NCBI GenBank assembly: GCA_004293675.1
Contig: READ01000009.1
Location: 124,001 to 188,000 of the forward strand
DNA from: Betaproteobacteria bacterium
GTDB lineage: Bacteria; Pseudomonadota; Gammaproteobacteria; Burkholderiales; Casimicrobiaceae
DNA length: 64,000 nt
Reading direction: 5' to 3'
Shown: positions 27,153 to 35,992 of the stretch, piece by piece
How positions within the stretch are numbered: position 1 is the stretch's first letter
Layout: every line of letters starts with the position of its first letter
The notes under the pieces: generated by a model
What the model was told of the DNA's origin: nothing
The model's input: the letters and a program-made list of their open reading frames with translations, nothing else
The model's database searches: none
Made by a program: the position numbers and the translations under genes

Positions 27153-27290
27153 GTGTTTTCTGTGTTTGTGTGTTGGGGCGCCGAAACGTCGATACGCTTG
27201 ATTTGCAACTGGGCTCGCTCGGTGTTCGGGCGGCTCATCGTGCAGCGTGGGGCAAAACTGGCGCGGCTTTTTGCAGCAAAGCCTTCGATT

Positions 27291-28403
27291 TTAGCCGATC
27301 TTCGGTTTTTCGGCTAGGCAGACGAATCTAACCAGTCGGGTGGCTAGGTCATCCTGCAGCAAAAGCGTTCGCCGCCAGTGGATTGCGTGCTGCGCCAACA
27401 CGGGCAATCGTTGGACGAAATCGACGTACTTTGCAGAGTCAGCGTCGCTTTGATTGAAGGCCAACGAAGCCCGTCGATAGGCGCGCTCGGTGGGCGCATC
27501 CATGCCAACGCAGTAGCGATCAAGCCAAGCGTTGAGCTTGACGATGTGCGCGCCGTCGTCGGTGGGATAGATGTGCCAAAGCATGGGTTTGGAAGCCCAC
27601 TGTGCCCGCAGAAACGAATCTTCACCGCGAACGATAAGTAAAGCGTAACGAGCGAGCAGGGCATCGAATTTGGTCTGCGGTACCGGCGAAATTGGTTTGA
27701 CCTGAATCGATTCGGGAAGCGCTGCAGCCACCGGACTTGCCAAATCGAACTGTGGCGATAAGGACGACGATTCGCCGTCGAGCGCGCGAGCCAGCGCGGC
27801 GATAGGTGCGTGCGGATAGGCGAACACGAACACGCGCTGGGTTGCTGTGCTCACGGTGTCATCAGCCGACGGCTGCGCGACCACCGAGATGTCGCGTTCG
27901 CGAATGAGGCCACCGCTTTGCTCCGTAAATCCGGGCACAAAAAAGTGTTTGAGCAATGGCAATTGGCGGTGGGGTGACGGGAGCCCATGTACGCCGTCCA
28001 CCCAAGCCTCGGCGCTTAGATATTCGAGATTGATCCAAATAGGCTTGATCGCCTTATTTGACATGGCACGCACGTAGTTAGCTGGAGGGTCACACGCAAA
28101 CGCTTCGATCACCACGTCGGCGGGCTGCAGGTTAAGGTTGTCGCTCCACAAAAGCACGTCGATGCCCGCAAGTCGCTGCTCCGGCAGGCTCGGCGCAATG
28201 TCCGGCGCAATCCACTGAAACGCGCGCAAGTCGTCAGCGATCAAACGAACCCGCCACCCGAATTCAGCGCTCAGCTGTCGCGCCAAGCGCCAACACACGC
28301 CAATGTCGCCGTAGTTGTCCACAACCCGACAAAACAGATCGAGGCTAGGCGCTGCTTGGGCGTCATCGCTACGGGGTACGAAATTTTGTGGTGTGTTTTG
28401 CAT
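27291..28403 (-). CDS. earP: EF-P arginine rhamnosyltransferase EarP
   Basis: A 370-residue GT-B glycosyltransferase (DUF2331) that transfers rhamnose from TDP-rhamnose to Arg32 of EF-P. LDLFCRVVDNYGDIGVCWR near the N-terminus holds Asp29 and Asp33 of the DNYGD motif needed for activity in characterised homologues. WINLEYLSAEAWV and GEDSFLRAQWASKPMLWHIY are further family signatures. ATG 28403 has GAGG about 9 nt upstream and is preferred over TTG 28418. An AT-rich 17-bp palindrome module lies inside the frame at 28051-28067, where it encodes part of AMSNKAIKPIW. Confidence 0.95.
   Translation of the reverse strand: MQNTPQNFVPRSDDAQAAPSLDLFCRVVDNYGDIGVCWRLARQLSAEFGWRVRLIADDLRAFQWIAPDIAPSLPEQRLAGIDVLLWSDNLNLQPADVVIEAFACDPPANYVRAMSNKAIKPIWINLEYLSAEAWVDGVHGLPSPHRQLPLLKHFFVPGFTEQSGGLIRERDISVVAQPSADDTVSTATQRVFVFAYPHAPIAALARALDGESSSLSPQFDLASPVAAALPESIQVKPISPVPQTKFDALLARYALLIVRGEDSFLRAQWASKPMLWHIYPTDDGAHIVKLNAWLDRYCVGMDAPTERAYRRASLAFNQSDADSAKYVDFVQRLPVLAQHAIHWRRTLLLQDDLATRLVRFVCLAEKPKIG
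28051..28067. repeat. solitary palindrome module inside earP
   Basis: GCCTTATTTGACATGGC fits the right-hand module consensus GCCNTATTTNATNNGGC with one mismatch. No partner lies 67 bp to either side. It falls in a part of EarP just before the conserved WINLEYLS. This could be a chance match. Confidence 0.35.
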
Positions 28404-28599
28404 TGAATGTCGCCTCAATTGTCTCTTTTTCCACCGGTTTTCCGTCTTACCCAGTGAGGGCGAAATTTATGGTGGCTTCAGGCCACCAAATTCGCAACAA
28501 TGGCGGTTGGCTTGACGGTGGTGAGGCAGGGCTTGAGTGTGGATCGAGCGCATCGCAGCGGGTTGGGCAACAGCACTACAACGTATCTTTGGGGTTTCT

Positions 28600-30444
28600 A
28601 TGCAGCACGTTTTGAGCGGATCGACCAAACGGTCGGCAGCGGTGAATGGTTTGAGCGTTCGATGGGGGCCGCGTCGCCCGGTGGCAGTTGCGGTGTCGCT
28701 TTCTGTGGCGATGGCTGCGGGTTTGATTGGCAATGCCGCTCAAGCACTAGCCGATGACGAAGTGCTTCGTCAATTCGCCCAGCTCACGCAAATGCCGCTG
28801 CCACAAGTCACGCAAACGGCGGGTGGCGCAACACAGCTTACCTGGAACACCACGCTCGATTTGTCGGTGTATCGAAATACCCAAAGTGGTGGTGCAACGC
28901 TCAACCCCAACGCGGCGGGTAATTTGCATCGCGCGATCATCGGCAGCGATTACAAACGGGTGAGCGAGGGGGATGTGACCGCGTGGGCACAAACGCAGGT
29001 CACGCAAACGAACGATATCGCGAGCCAACGCCATCCGCTGCTGGTGAACAAAGTGCAAATCGGTTACTCGCAACCTGGATTTGTAGGTGCGGTGGGCGAT
29101 TTGGCGGTGGCGCATTCGACGCTCGGCACCACGCTGCCTATTCGCGGCGCGCAGGCGCAAAAGTTTCTAGGGCCGATTTATGTGTCGGGCGCGGCGGGAT
29201 TGTTTATTGAGGATTGGCGTTCGACTTACAACAAGGCGGTTCGAACCGCGTATCCGCGCGAGGCCTACGCGCTTAAAGTCGGTAGCGCTCCGGGCACTTT
29301 CGCGTCCGGCGCGGCTACGTTTGATGTGTACGCAACGGGCCAACAATTTTCTGATGTGACCGCTGTGTCGCCGCTGATGACCAATCCGCTCAACGGCGCC
29401 AAGGGCGCCAGTGCCACCGTGGGCGCGGCGTTTAGGTACAACAAAATCTCGATGAACATCGAGGCTGGAAAAAGTCGTTTTGACGAACAGGGCGCAAAGC
29501 GCTTGAAAGACGAGGCGCTGATGGCGGACTTTTCGTTTCAGGGCGATCCCGTGGCGCTGCGATTCGGATTTAACGATGTCGGCGGGCTCTACTCAACGCT
29601 CTCGACCGTATCGCCGGGCACGCGTGAAGCGTTTGGCAATGTGGCTTGGCGCATGACCCCCGAATTTTCAGCGACTGTCGATGCGCGGCAATCGCGCTAC
29701 ACACCCAGCTCCCGAACGGCCATCATTCCGCCGCCGCCCGCACCCATTGCGCTGCCGCCCGATCCGTTTGCGCCGCCGATTCCAGCATTTGCGCCTCCGA
29801 TTAAAGTGATCACCGACAGCGAATCGGCCTCGGTCACCTTGGCTTGGAACCCAGCGTCTATCCCGGGCTTCAATTCGTCGCTCACGCTGGGTCGAGCCAA
29901 AACCGAACAAGTCGGCGCGGACAGCCGCACCCAAAGCGACAACGCATCGCTCACCTTGGGCTACAGCAAAGACGGCTGGACCGGCGGCTTGAATTTGACG
30001 CAGCAACAAAACGATTCCTTTGGCGCCACGCCCAACGAAGCGAAAACTAGCGGCGGCACAGTGAACCTTTCCAAGTCGTTCGCCGACTCAACAGGGCAGC
30101 GCTCGTTAAACGTGATGAGCTCGTACACCAAGCAGTGGCAAACCAACAGCGCCAACGCCGTGCAGCCCGCCGCGAGGGGTTGGAATGATCGAATCATGTT
30201 GACGCTTGGGTTCAACTGGACCAACGTTGGGATGCTCAACGTCGCCGGTTTTTTGGGGCACCTGAAAGACCCGGTGTCGGGCGCGCTGGGCAAGCAAGAC
30301 GGCGTGCAGGTCGATGCGACGTGGCAGTGGAATCCGAAGTGGAGCTTCAAGCTCTACGGACGTGAAAACCGCAACTGGCAGACCTTGGCGGCGCAAGCGT
30401 ACAAAGATCGCGGCGTCGGCGCTTCGCTCGTGGGCTCGTTTTAG
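28600..30444 (+). CDS. putative outer-membrane beta-barrel protein
   Basis: A 614-residue exported protein. ATG 28600 follows GGGG at a good distance and is preferred over GTG 28537. A long basic N-region leads to a signal peptide (VAVAVSLSVAMAAGLIGNAA) with likely cleavage after ALA, before DDEVLRQF. The mature chain is made of alternating beta strands with many Gly, Thr, Asn and aromatic residues, and it ends in LVGSF; a terminal Phe is the usual signal for barrel insertion. A Pro-rich stretch at about 397-422 splits it into two parts. I recognise no named family. The next gene, 26 bp downstream, encodes a large secreted repeat protein, suggesting a joint surface function. Confidence 0.65.
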   Translation: MQHVLSGSTKRSAAVNGLSVRWGPRRPVAVAVSLSVAMAAGLIGNAAQALADDEVLRQFAQLTQMPLPQVTQTAGGATQLTWNTTLDLSVYRNTQSGGATLNPNAAGNLHRAIIGSDYKRVSEGDVTAWAQTQVTQTNDIASQRHPLLVNKVQIGYSQPGFVGAVGDLAVAHSTLGTTLPIRGAQAQKFLGPIYVSGAAGLFIEDWRSTYNKAVRTAYPREAYALKVGSAPGTFASGAATFDVYATGQQFSDVTAVSPLMTNPLNGAKGASATVGAAFRYNKISMNIEAGKSRFDEQGAKRLKDEALMADFSFQGDPVALRFGFNDVGGLYSTLSTVSPGTREAFGNVAWRMTPEFSATVDARQSRYTPSSRTAIIPPPPAPIALPPDPFAPPIPAFAPPIKVITDSESASVTLAWNPASIPGFNSSLTLGRAKTEQVGADSRTQSDNASLTLGYSKDGWTGGLNLTQQQNDSFGATPNEAKTSGGTVNLSKSFADSTGQRSLNVMSSYTKQWQTNSANAVQPAARGWNDRIMLTLGFNWTNVGMLNVAGFLGHLKDPVSGALGKQDGVQVDATWQWNPKWSFKLYGRENRNWQTLAAQAYKDRGVGASLVGSF

Positions 30445-30470
30445 GCAATTCGGACTGAATAGGACACATC

Positions 30471-32648
30471 ATGAAATACAACAACACCTCCCCAGCGCCG
30501 AAGCTCGCCGTTTTTGCCAAAAAGCCCCTTCGCGTGGCCGTTGCCATGGCCTGCGCCTTGGCGTTTACGGCGGTTTCATTCAACGGCGTCACGCTCGCCC
30601 AAGTGGGCACAGCGGGCTCTCGGGAAGAGCGACAAAGCGACGCCCGAAACGTCACGCCCAACGCCTCAGCCAAGCCCGCCACACCAGCCGACAAGGCTTT
30701 GCTAGATGTGCAGTTTCAAGCGCTGATCGATGCCTATGAGCGCGGCGACGTCGGTTTTTTCCAAGCCAAAATTGATCCGGGCATGCCTGGCTACAGCCGC
30801 GTGCTCGATGCGATGCGCCGCGACGCCACGAGCCAAACTCGGCCGCGTTTGCTGTTCACCGATCAAACCTGGTCGATTGGTGAAAACGTGGCGATGCTGC
30901 AAGCGGTGTTTCAAAAGCGCTACTTCGATGCGCGAAATTTGAACCCAGAATTGGTGACCGGGCGCGTCGTGATTTTGCTATCGCGCGATGGCGATTTGTG
31001 GCGCATTTCCGCTATCACGGGTGACAGTCCATTTGAGTCGCGCGCCGTGGCACCGTGTCACACTGGAACCGTGCGAATCGTTTCGCCGGCGAACGCCAAT
31101 GCTGAGCCGCTTTTTGTCGAAATCGACGACGCTGATTTGGCCGGTTTGCCCTCCATTCAAGCCGACGTAATTACGGATCGCGGCGATCGTGAATTCATCA
31201 CCCTGAACGCGCTCAATCCCGATGGCTTGTTCCGCGCTCAAGTCAACGCTCGGCGCTTAACGGCGCAGGGCGCAGCGGTGGCCGGCAACGGTCAAATTGA
31301 ATTGATTGGTGACGCGGTGGTGACCGCCCGCTACAACGATCAATGCGTTGCGATCAGCCGCAATCAGCAAATTGTTCAAGCATCCGACACCCGCCGCGAT
31401 CCGGGGACTTTGGGGCAGTTTGCCTGCCGCATGGGCGGCAACGCGACTTTTGTTTCGCTCGCCACATCGAGCAACGGTGGCGCGACCAATGTGCCGCTGA
31501 CCATCGAGCTCTTCGATCCTGATTTGGCGGGCTTGCCCTCGATTGATGTGCTGCTCCGAACCGCATCGGGCGATAGCGAAATCGTCACCCTCGGTGCATC
31601 CGGAAACTTAGGGCGCTTTTTGACGACCAGTGTGCCTGCTCGAGTCGGTGGCAATGTGGTGGTGGGCGCACGAAATGGCACGCTCGACATCGGCGCCGCT
31701 ACGGGCTTCACGGTGGAATACTTGGATCAACGGCCTGGCGCGGTGGGTCGCACGCAACTGGTCACCAGCGATTGCGGCGCGTTGCCATCGGGCTACCAAA
31801 CCGCGCAGCTCGCATGCAACATCAACGCCAACACCAATACCGTAGCGGTCGGGCAAACGACCCAGCTACCGATTTCGTTATCGGTCACCGATCCTGATTT
31901 GACGCTCGGCAATCCAGCGTTTGTGAATGTGACCGTTCGAAATTCAGTCGGTGACAGCGAGACCATTCGCCTTGATCCCGCGGGCTCGGGGCGCTACGCG
32001 ACGAGCAGTGTGTCGGCGCGTCAAGGTTCGGCCGCTCCCAATAATGGCGTGCTCGAATTCCCGTCGTTAGGCTCGATTTCTGCGGAATACCTCGACACCA
32101 CCGCGCCCAGCGGTGTGGCAAGTCAAGTGGTTGGGGTCGGTTGCGGCGCGTTCACGCAGGGCGTGATCGTTCCGCCGCCCGCTCCGCCTGCTCCGGCCCC
32201 CGCGCCGCCGGCTCCACCGCCCGCGCCGGCCAATAACCTAGCAACGCTTCAATTCTCGGTCTTCGGGATTGGCCCACAGTCACCGTCTCCGTTTAATTCC
32301 AATCCAGTGCAGGGCGTTTGCGCCATCACCGTGAGCGATCCAGATTTGGCGGGACAGGGCTCGGTGAGCGTTGATGTACGAGCCGTGCAGCAATCGAGCG
32401 GCAAGGTAGACACCGAAGTCTTAACGCTGCCAGCGCTCAGCCCGGGCGTGTTTTCGCGCACCAGTTGCAGCTACCAAGGCTACGTCAGTGGTGCGCAGTC
32501 GGTTGCGGCTGTTTATAACCCGGTACCGAACAACGGTTCAATCAACTTGGGCGGTGGCTCTACGTTGATCACCGTTTCGTTCACCGACCCCAACGCCCCA
32601 GGCGGCGGATCACAAGTCGTGTCTCGCTCGGTGACGGTCAATAACTGA
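30471..32648 (+). CDS. secreted protein with NTF2-like domain and four Ig-like repeats
   Basis: A 725-residue protein preceded by AGGA. After a signal peptide (hydrophobic core around 21-43) and a linker, residues ~75-187 look like an NTF2/SnoaL-like alpha-beta fold (ALIDAYERGDVGFFQAKI...GDLWRISAITGD). Four related ~90-110-residue beta repeats follow at about 200-290, 318-420, 448-545 and 592-708. Each has a D-D/P-DLAG-type motif (DDADLAGLPSI, DPDLAGLPSI, DPDLTLGNPAF, DPDLAGQGSV), then GD-x-E-x-(I/V)-x-L, and paired Cys around it. A Pro-rich linker (568-587) precedes the last repeat. It is co-transcribed with the barrel gene. It could be a surface layer, adhesion or carbohydrate-binding protein; no function can be assigned. 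Confidence 0.7.
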   Translation: MKYNNTSPAPKLAVFAKKPLRVAVAMACALAFTAVSFNGVTLAQVGTAGSREERQSDARNVTPNASAKPATPADKALLDVQFQALIDAYERGDVGFFQAKIDPGMPGYSRVLDAMRRDATSQTRPRLLFTDQTWSIGENVAMLQAVFQKRYFDARNLNPELVTGRVVILLSRDGDLWRISAITGDSPFESRAVAPCHTGTVRIVSPANANAEPLFVEIDDADLAGLPSIQADVITDRGDREFITLNALNPDGLFRAQVNARRLTAQGAAVAGNGQIELIGDAVVTARYNDQCVAISRNQQIVQASDTRRDPGTLGQFACRMGGNATFVSLATSSNGGATNVPLTIELFDPDLAGLPSIDVLLRTASGDSEIVTLGASGNLGRFLTTSVPARVGGNVVVGARNGTLDIGAATGFTVEYLDQRPGAVGRTQLVTSDCGALPSGYQTAQLACNINANTNTVAVGQTTQLPISLSVTDPDLTLGNPAFVNVTVRNSVGDSETIRLDPAGSGRYATSSVSARQGSAAPNNGVLEFPSLGSISAEYLDTTAPSGVASQVVGVGCGAFTQGVIVPPPAPPAPAPAPPAPPPAPANNLATLQFSVFGIGPQSPSPFNSNPVQGVCAITVSDPDLAGQGSVSVDVRAVQQSSGKVDTEVLTLPALSPGVFSRTSCSYQGYVSGAQSVAAVYNPVPNNGSINLGGGSTLITVSFTDPNAPGGGSQVVSRSVTVNN

Positions 32649-32701
32649 TTCATTGTTACAGTGCCGATTCTGCGAGGTTGGTTCCGCCGCGTTCGACTGG
32701 T

Positions 32702-33367
32702 TTAAGCCGGAATCATCGCCCGCAGCGCGTGCGGTGATTCCACGCTGTGCCGCGCTTGCCACTCGGCCGCAGTGCCGTGATTGGGGATGTAGCCATAGCT
32801 TGCCAAGATCGATGTCATGCCAGCGGCGTGGCTGGCTTTGATGTCGCTTTCGCCGTCGCCTACAAACCAGCACGCCTGCGGTGCGGTACTGATTTTTTCC
32901 GCAGCTAACAGCAGCGGTGCGGGGTTGGGTTTGGGCGTGGGCGTGGTGTCGCCGCAAACGATCACAGCGGGGCGAAACGCTTTGTCGATTAAGAGCTCGT
33001 GAATCATCGGCTCTGCCAAGCGCGAATTTTTATTGGTGACGATGCCCCAGGTGATGCTGCTTCGCTCGATGGCGATCAAGAGCTCCAACACGCCGTCGAA
33101 AAGGTGCGATTTCGAGAGCTTTCGTTCGCCGTAAATGGCTAAAAAACGCTGGCGCTGCGCTTCGTAGCTCGGTGCTTCGGGCGACAAATCGAGCCCAGCC
33201 TTGAGCAAGCTGCGTGCACCGTAGGTCGCAAACGGACGAAGCGATTCAAACGGCATTGCATCCAGCCCCGATTCGGCGCGTAAATCATTGACCGCGCCCA
33301 CCAAATCGGGTGCGCTGTCCACCAACGTGCCATCAAAATCAAATAGGATCGCGGACGGTTTTTGCAT
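32702..33367 (-). CDS. gph: phosphoglycolate phosphatase
   Basis: A 221-residue HAD-IA phosphatase that removes 2-phosphoglycolate. Motif I is LFDFDGTLVDSAPDL, motif II WGIVTNKN, motif III Lys lies in PTPKPNPAPLL, and motif IV is FVGDGESDIKASHAAG. The open frame extends to 33391, but those codons lie in a palindromic repeat element; ATG 33367 (MQKPSAILFDFDG) with AAGAAAG upstream is the likely start. It lies downstream of ubiG on the same strand, the usual betaproteobacterial order ompA, mtaD, ubiG, gph. The element at 33387-33470 sits exactly between ubiG and gph. Confidence 0.9.
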   Translation of the reverse strand: MQKPSAILFDFDGTLVDSAPDLVGAVNDLRAESGLDAMPFESLRPFATYGARSLLKAGLDLSPEAPSYEAQRQRFLAIYGERKLSKSHLFDGVLELLIAIERSSITWGIVTNKNSRLAEPMIHELLIDKAFRPAVIVCGDTTPTPKPNPAPLLLAAEKISTAPQACWFVGDGESDIKASHAAGMTSILASYGYIPNHGTAAEWQARHSVESPHALRAMIPA

Positions 33368-33386
33368 TACAGCTTTCTTGTCAAAC

Positions 33387-33470
33387 GCCATACGAAATAT
33401 GGCGTTTGTTAAATTTCTTGTTATTTATGAAATATTCTATAAATCAACGGGAGGCCCTATTTAATAAGGT
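33387..33470. repeat. paired-palindrome element, copy 5
   Basis: Left module GCCATACGAAATATGGC (33387-33403), embedded in a longer perfect-ended palindrome AAACGCC...GGCGTTT; right module GCCCTATTTAATAAGGT (33454-33470). Starts are 67 bp apart. The left module is the exact reverse complement of the right module of copy 6, extending over 21 bp. It fills the whole ubiG-gph junction. Confidence 0.9.
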
Positions 33471-33484
33471 CTTCAGCGAAAAAG

Positions 33485-34210
33485 TCAGGACGCTTTTTTA
33501 CAGACGATCAAATAGTTGACCGTGGTGTCCGATTTCCACTTTGCGACGTGCGAAAACGGGTTGTAGTCCATGCCTTTGAGCTCGGTAAGCGTGAGCCCCG
33601 CGCCCTCGGCAAAGCCAACCAGTTCGGACGGCTTTAAAAATTTCGCGTATTCATGGGTGCCCTTGGGAAGCAATCCTAAAACATACTCGGCCCCGATCAC
33701 GGTGAGCGCGTAGGCTTTCGGCGTGCGCGAAATCGTTGAAAAGAATAGCCAGCCACCCGGTTTGGCCAACGCTGCGCAGGCCGCAACGACCGAGCGGGGA
33801 TCGGGCACGTGCTCCAACATTTCTAAGCAGGTCACTACATCGAACTGACCGGGCATTTGCGCGGCCAAATCCTCCGCGGTCGCCTCGCGGTAATCGACGT
33901 TGATATTGGATTCCAGGGCGTGTAGCTTAGCGACCGAGAGCGCCTTGCCCGCCATGTCGACCCCGATCACATGGGCTCCCATTCGGGCCATGCCCTCCGA
34001 CACCAACCCGCCGCCGCAGCCGATGTCGATGGCGCGCTTACCTTTCAAGCCGCCCGATGTTTTGTCGATCAGTGCGAGGCGAAGCGGATTGATGTCATGC
34101 AGCGGCCGAAACTTGCCGTTGGGGTCCCACCACTGGCTGGCGAGCGCCGAGAATTTTGCAAGCTCGGCGGGATCGGCGTTGGGGCTGGATTGGGTTGAGG
34201 TGTTTGACAT
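33485..34210 (-). CDS. ubiG: ubiquinone biosynthesis O-methyltransferase
   Basis: A 241-residue class I SAM-dependent methyltransferase that does both O-methylations in ubiquinone synthesis. LASQWWDPNGKFRPLHDINP near the N-terminus is a UbiG signature. The SAM-binding motif I is DIGCGGGLVSEGMARMGAHV, with VVTCLEMLEHVPDP downstream. ATG 34210 (MSNTSTQSS) is chosen because the longer open frame, to 34477, runs through GC-rich repeat DNA with no family similarity. Confidence 0.95.
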   Translation of the reverse strand: MSNTSTQSSPNADPAELAKFSALASQWWDPNGKFRPLHDINPLRLALIDKTSGGLKGKRAIDIGCGGGLVSEGMARMGAHVIGVDMAGKALSVAKLHALESNINVDYREATAEDLAAQMPGQFDVVTCLEMLEHVPDPRSVVAACAALAKPGGWLFFSTISRTPKAYALTVIGAEYVLGLLPKGTHEYAKFLKPSELVGFAEGAGLTLTELKGMDYNPFSHVAKWKSDTTVNYLIVCKKAS

Positions 34211-34273
34211 GTCTAATTGGGTGCGATTGAAACGTAAACGACTCGGAGATTCAACACTTCCCAGACACCGTTC

Positions 34274-34469
34274 GCCCCCGGCCTTCGCCGGGGCAGGCTC
34301 TGAGTAGGATATTTGACAGTGGGTCAAAAGGCGTTTTTGAGAAAGAGGGCGGTGACCTGTTTGGCTCCCTCTCCCTGGGGGAGAGGGTTGGGGTGAGGGA
34401 CTTGGAATGATGTGGATCGGAGCAATGTGAAGACCCTCTCCCCAACCCTCCCCCCCGGGGGGAGGGAGC
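34274..34469. repeat. GC-rich hairpins between mtaD and ubiG
   Basis: A hairpin GCCCCCGGCC/TTCGCC-type stem lies at 34274-34294. A CCCTCTCCC-family inverted pair follows: TCCCTCTCCCTGGGGGAGAG from 34366, and ACCCTCTCCCCAACCCTCCC then CCGGGGGGAGGGA to 34469. It is the same family as 16590-16745. The 300-bp gap between mtaD and ubiG holds nothing else I can identify. Confidence 0.7.
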
Positions 34470-34510
34470 ATACGCATCGTTCAAACTCGAATTTTGAGTC
34501 ATCGAGTTAG

Positions 34511-35869
34511 TTACGCATCGACGTGCTGTAGCGCGCGAACACGCGTAGCAAACGCGTTGACGGCGGGCATCGAATCATTGAGCGCGCGATCGGCATTAGC
34601 TGCGAGTACGCGATTGGTAACCCGCCGATCGCCCCCAACCCAAACGTCGGTCACGTCATCGCGGGTGGCGGCGTAGACCAAGTGCGACACCGGATCGTAG
34701 AGCGGGGTCATACCGACGCGGGACGTAGCAACTGCGACCAAATCGGCTGCTTTGCCCGGCGCAATGCTGCCGGTGGTGTCGCTCAGCCCCAGCGCACGAG
34801 CGCCACCGAGGGTGGCGGCGGCGAATGCTTGTGCGGCCGTGACCGCCGTTGCGTTGTTGGCCTTAACTTTCGCGAGCAATGCCATCAAGCGCATCTCTTC
34901 GAACAGATCGAGGCGGTTATTGCTCGCTGCTCCGTCGGTGCCCAGGGCTACGTTGATACCCGCCTTGAGCATGGCCGACACCGGAGCAATGCCGCTGGCG
35001 AGCTTTAAATTCGACGACGGGCAATGCACGATGGAGGCATTGTTTTGTGCCAGCAGGGCAATGTCGGCATCGTTTAAATGAACTCCGTGCGCGCCCAAAA
35101 AGTCGGGGCTTAAGGTGCCGAGCTTTTGTAGGCGCTCGGTGGGGCGAACGCCGTTTTTGGCAACCGCATCGACCACTTCTTGCGCCGTTTCCTGCAAATG
35201 CGTGTGCACCACCATGCCGAGCTCGGCGGCATAGGCGTTGATGCGCGCAAAGGTTGCGTCACCCACTGTGTAGGGCGCGTGCGGACCGAGCGCAAAGCTG
35301 AGCAAGGCTTCACCTTTGAATTCGTCGCGCGCTTCCAGGCCAAGCGCCAAGTAAGCGTCGGGGTCGGCCGCGTAGCGCGTTGGAAAGTCCAGAATCGGCA
35401 ACGCAAGCTGTGCACGCATCCCCATCGACAAAAACGCGTTGGCGGCGCTCTTTGGATAAAAGTACATATCGGCGCAGGTCGTTGTGCCGCCGAGCAACAT
35501 TTCCGCGGCCGCGAGCTGGGTGCCGACCAACACGAACGATTCGTCGACCAACGCGGCCTCCATGGGCCAAATCCGCTTCTGTAGCCAATCGCTAAGTGCC
35601 ATGTCGTCGGCGGCACCGCGAAGCAAGCTCATGGCGGCGTGGGTGTGAGCATTAATCAGGCCGGGCATGAGGATGCTTGCGCCCAAATCAACGACGGTGT
35701 GTGCAGCGCCGCTTCGATCGAGCGCAGACCGAAGTTCGGTCGCAGTGCCCACAGCCACAATGTGTCCTGCGCCGTCGACGTGCACCGCGCCACTTTCAAT
35801 CGTTTGAACGCCCGATTCATGAGCGGTGATGAGCCATTGGGCGGTGATGAGTTGGGCGCTTCGTTGCAT
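34511..35869 (-). CDS. mtaD: TRZ/ATZ-family hydrolase, probable methylthioadenosine/SAH deaminase
   Basis: A 452-residue amidohydrolase-fold metalloenzyme. GLINAHTHAAMSLLRG carries the first metal His pair, THLQETAQEV the next, and LGTDGAASNNRLDLFEEMRL the conserved Asp region. Family members deaminate 5'-methylthioadenosine or S-adenosylhomocysteine. In many Betaproteobacteria a gene of this type lies between ompA and ubiG, as here. The exact substrate cannot be fixed from sequence alone. A bidirectional terminator separates it from ompA upstream. Confidence 0.85.
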   Translation of the reverse strand: MQRSAQLITAQWLITAHESGVQTIESGAVHVDGAGHIVAVGTATELRSALDRSGAAHTVVDLGASILMPGLINAHTHAAMSLLRGAADDMALSDWLQKRIWPMEAALVDESFVLVGTQLAAAEMLLGGTTTCADMYFYPKSAANAFLSMGMRAQLALPILDFPTRYAADPDAYLALGLEARDEFKGEALLSFALGPHAPYTVGDATFARINAYAAELGMVVHTHLQETAQEVVDAVAKNGVRPTERLQKLGTLSPDFLGAHGVHLNDADIALLAQNNASIVHCPSSNLKLASGIAPVSAMLKAGINVALGTDGAASNNRLDLFEEMRLMALLAKVKANNATAVTAAQAFAAATLGGARALGLSDTTGSIAPGKAADLVAVATSRVGMTPLYDPVSHLVYAATRDDVTDVWVGGDRRVTNRVLAANADRALNDSMPAVNAFATRVRALQHVDA

Positions 35870-35923
35870 GGCTCAATTCTCTACGAAGTGCCCGAGCGGC
35901 CGCTGCCTAAACTCGCGCGCAAT

Positions 35924-35949
35924 AAAAAACCCGCCGAAGCGGGTTTTTT
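35924..35949 (-). terminator. rho-independent terminator of ompA
   Basis: ACCCGC-CGAA-GCGGGT hairpin flanked by A6 and T6, so it could work in both directions. It lies 43 bp after the ompA stop. Confidence 0.88.
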
Positions 35950-35992
35950 GCCGAAGCGAGCCCTCAGAAAACCGAGGGCCCGAAGCGAACCG

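Noticed and set aside
34211-34477. N-terminal extension of UbiG
   Set aside because: The extension is a translation of GC-rich hairpin repeats; the family start is at 34210.
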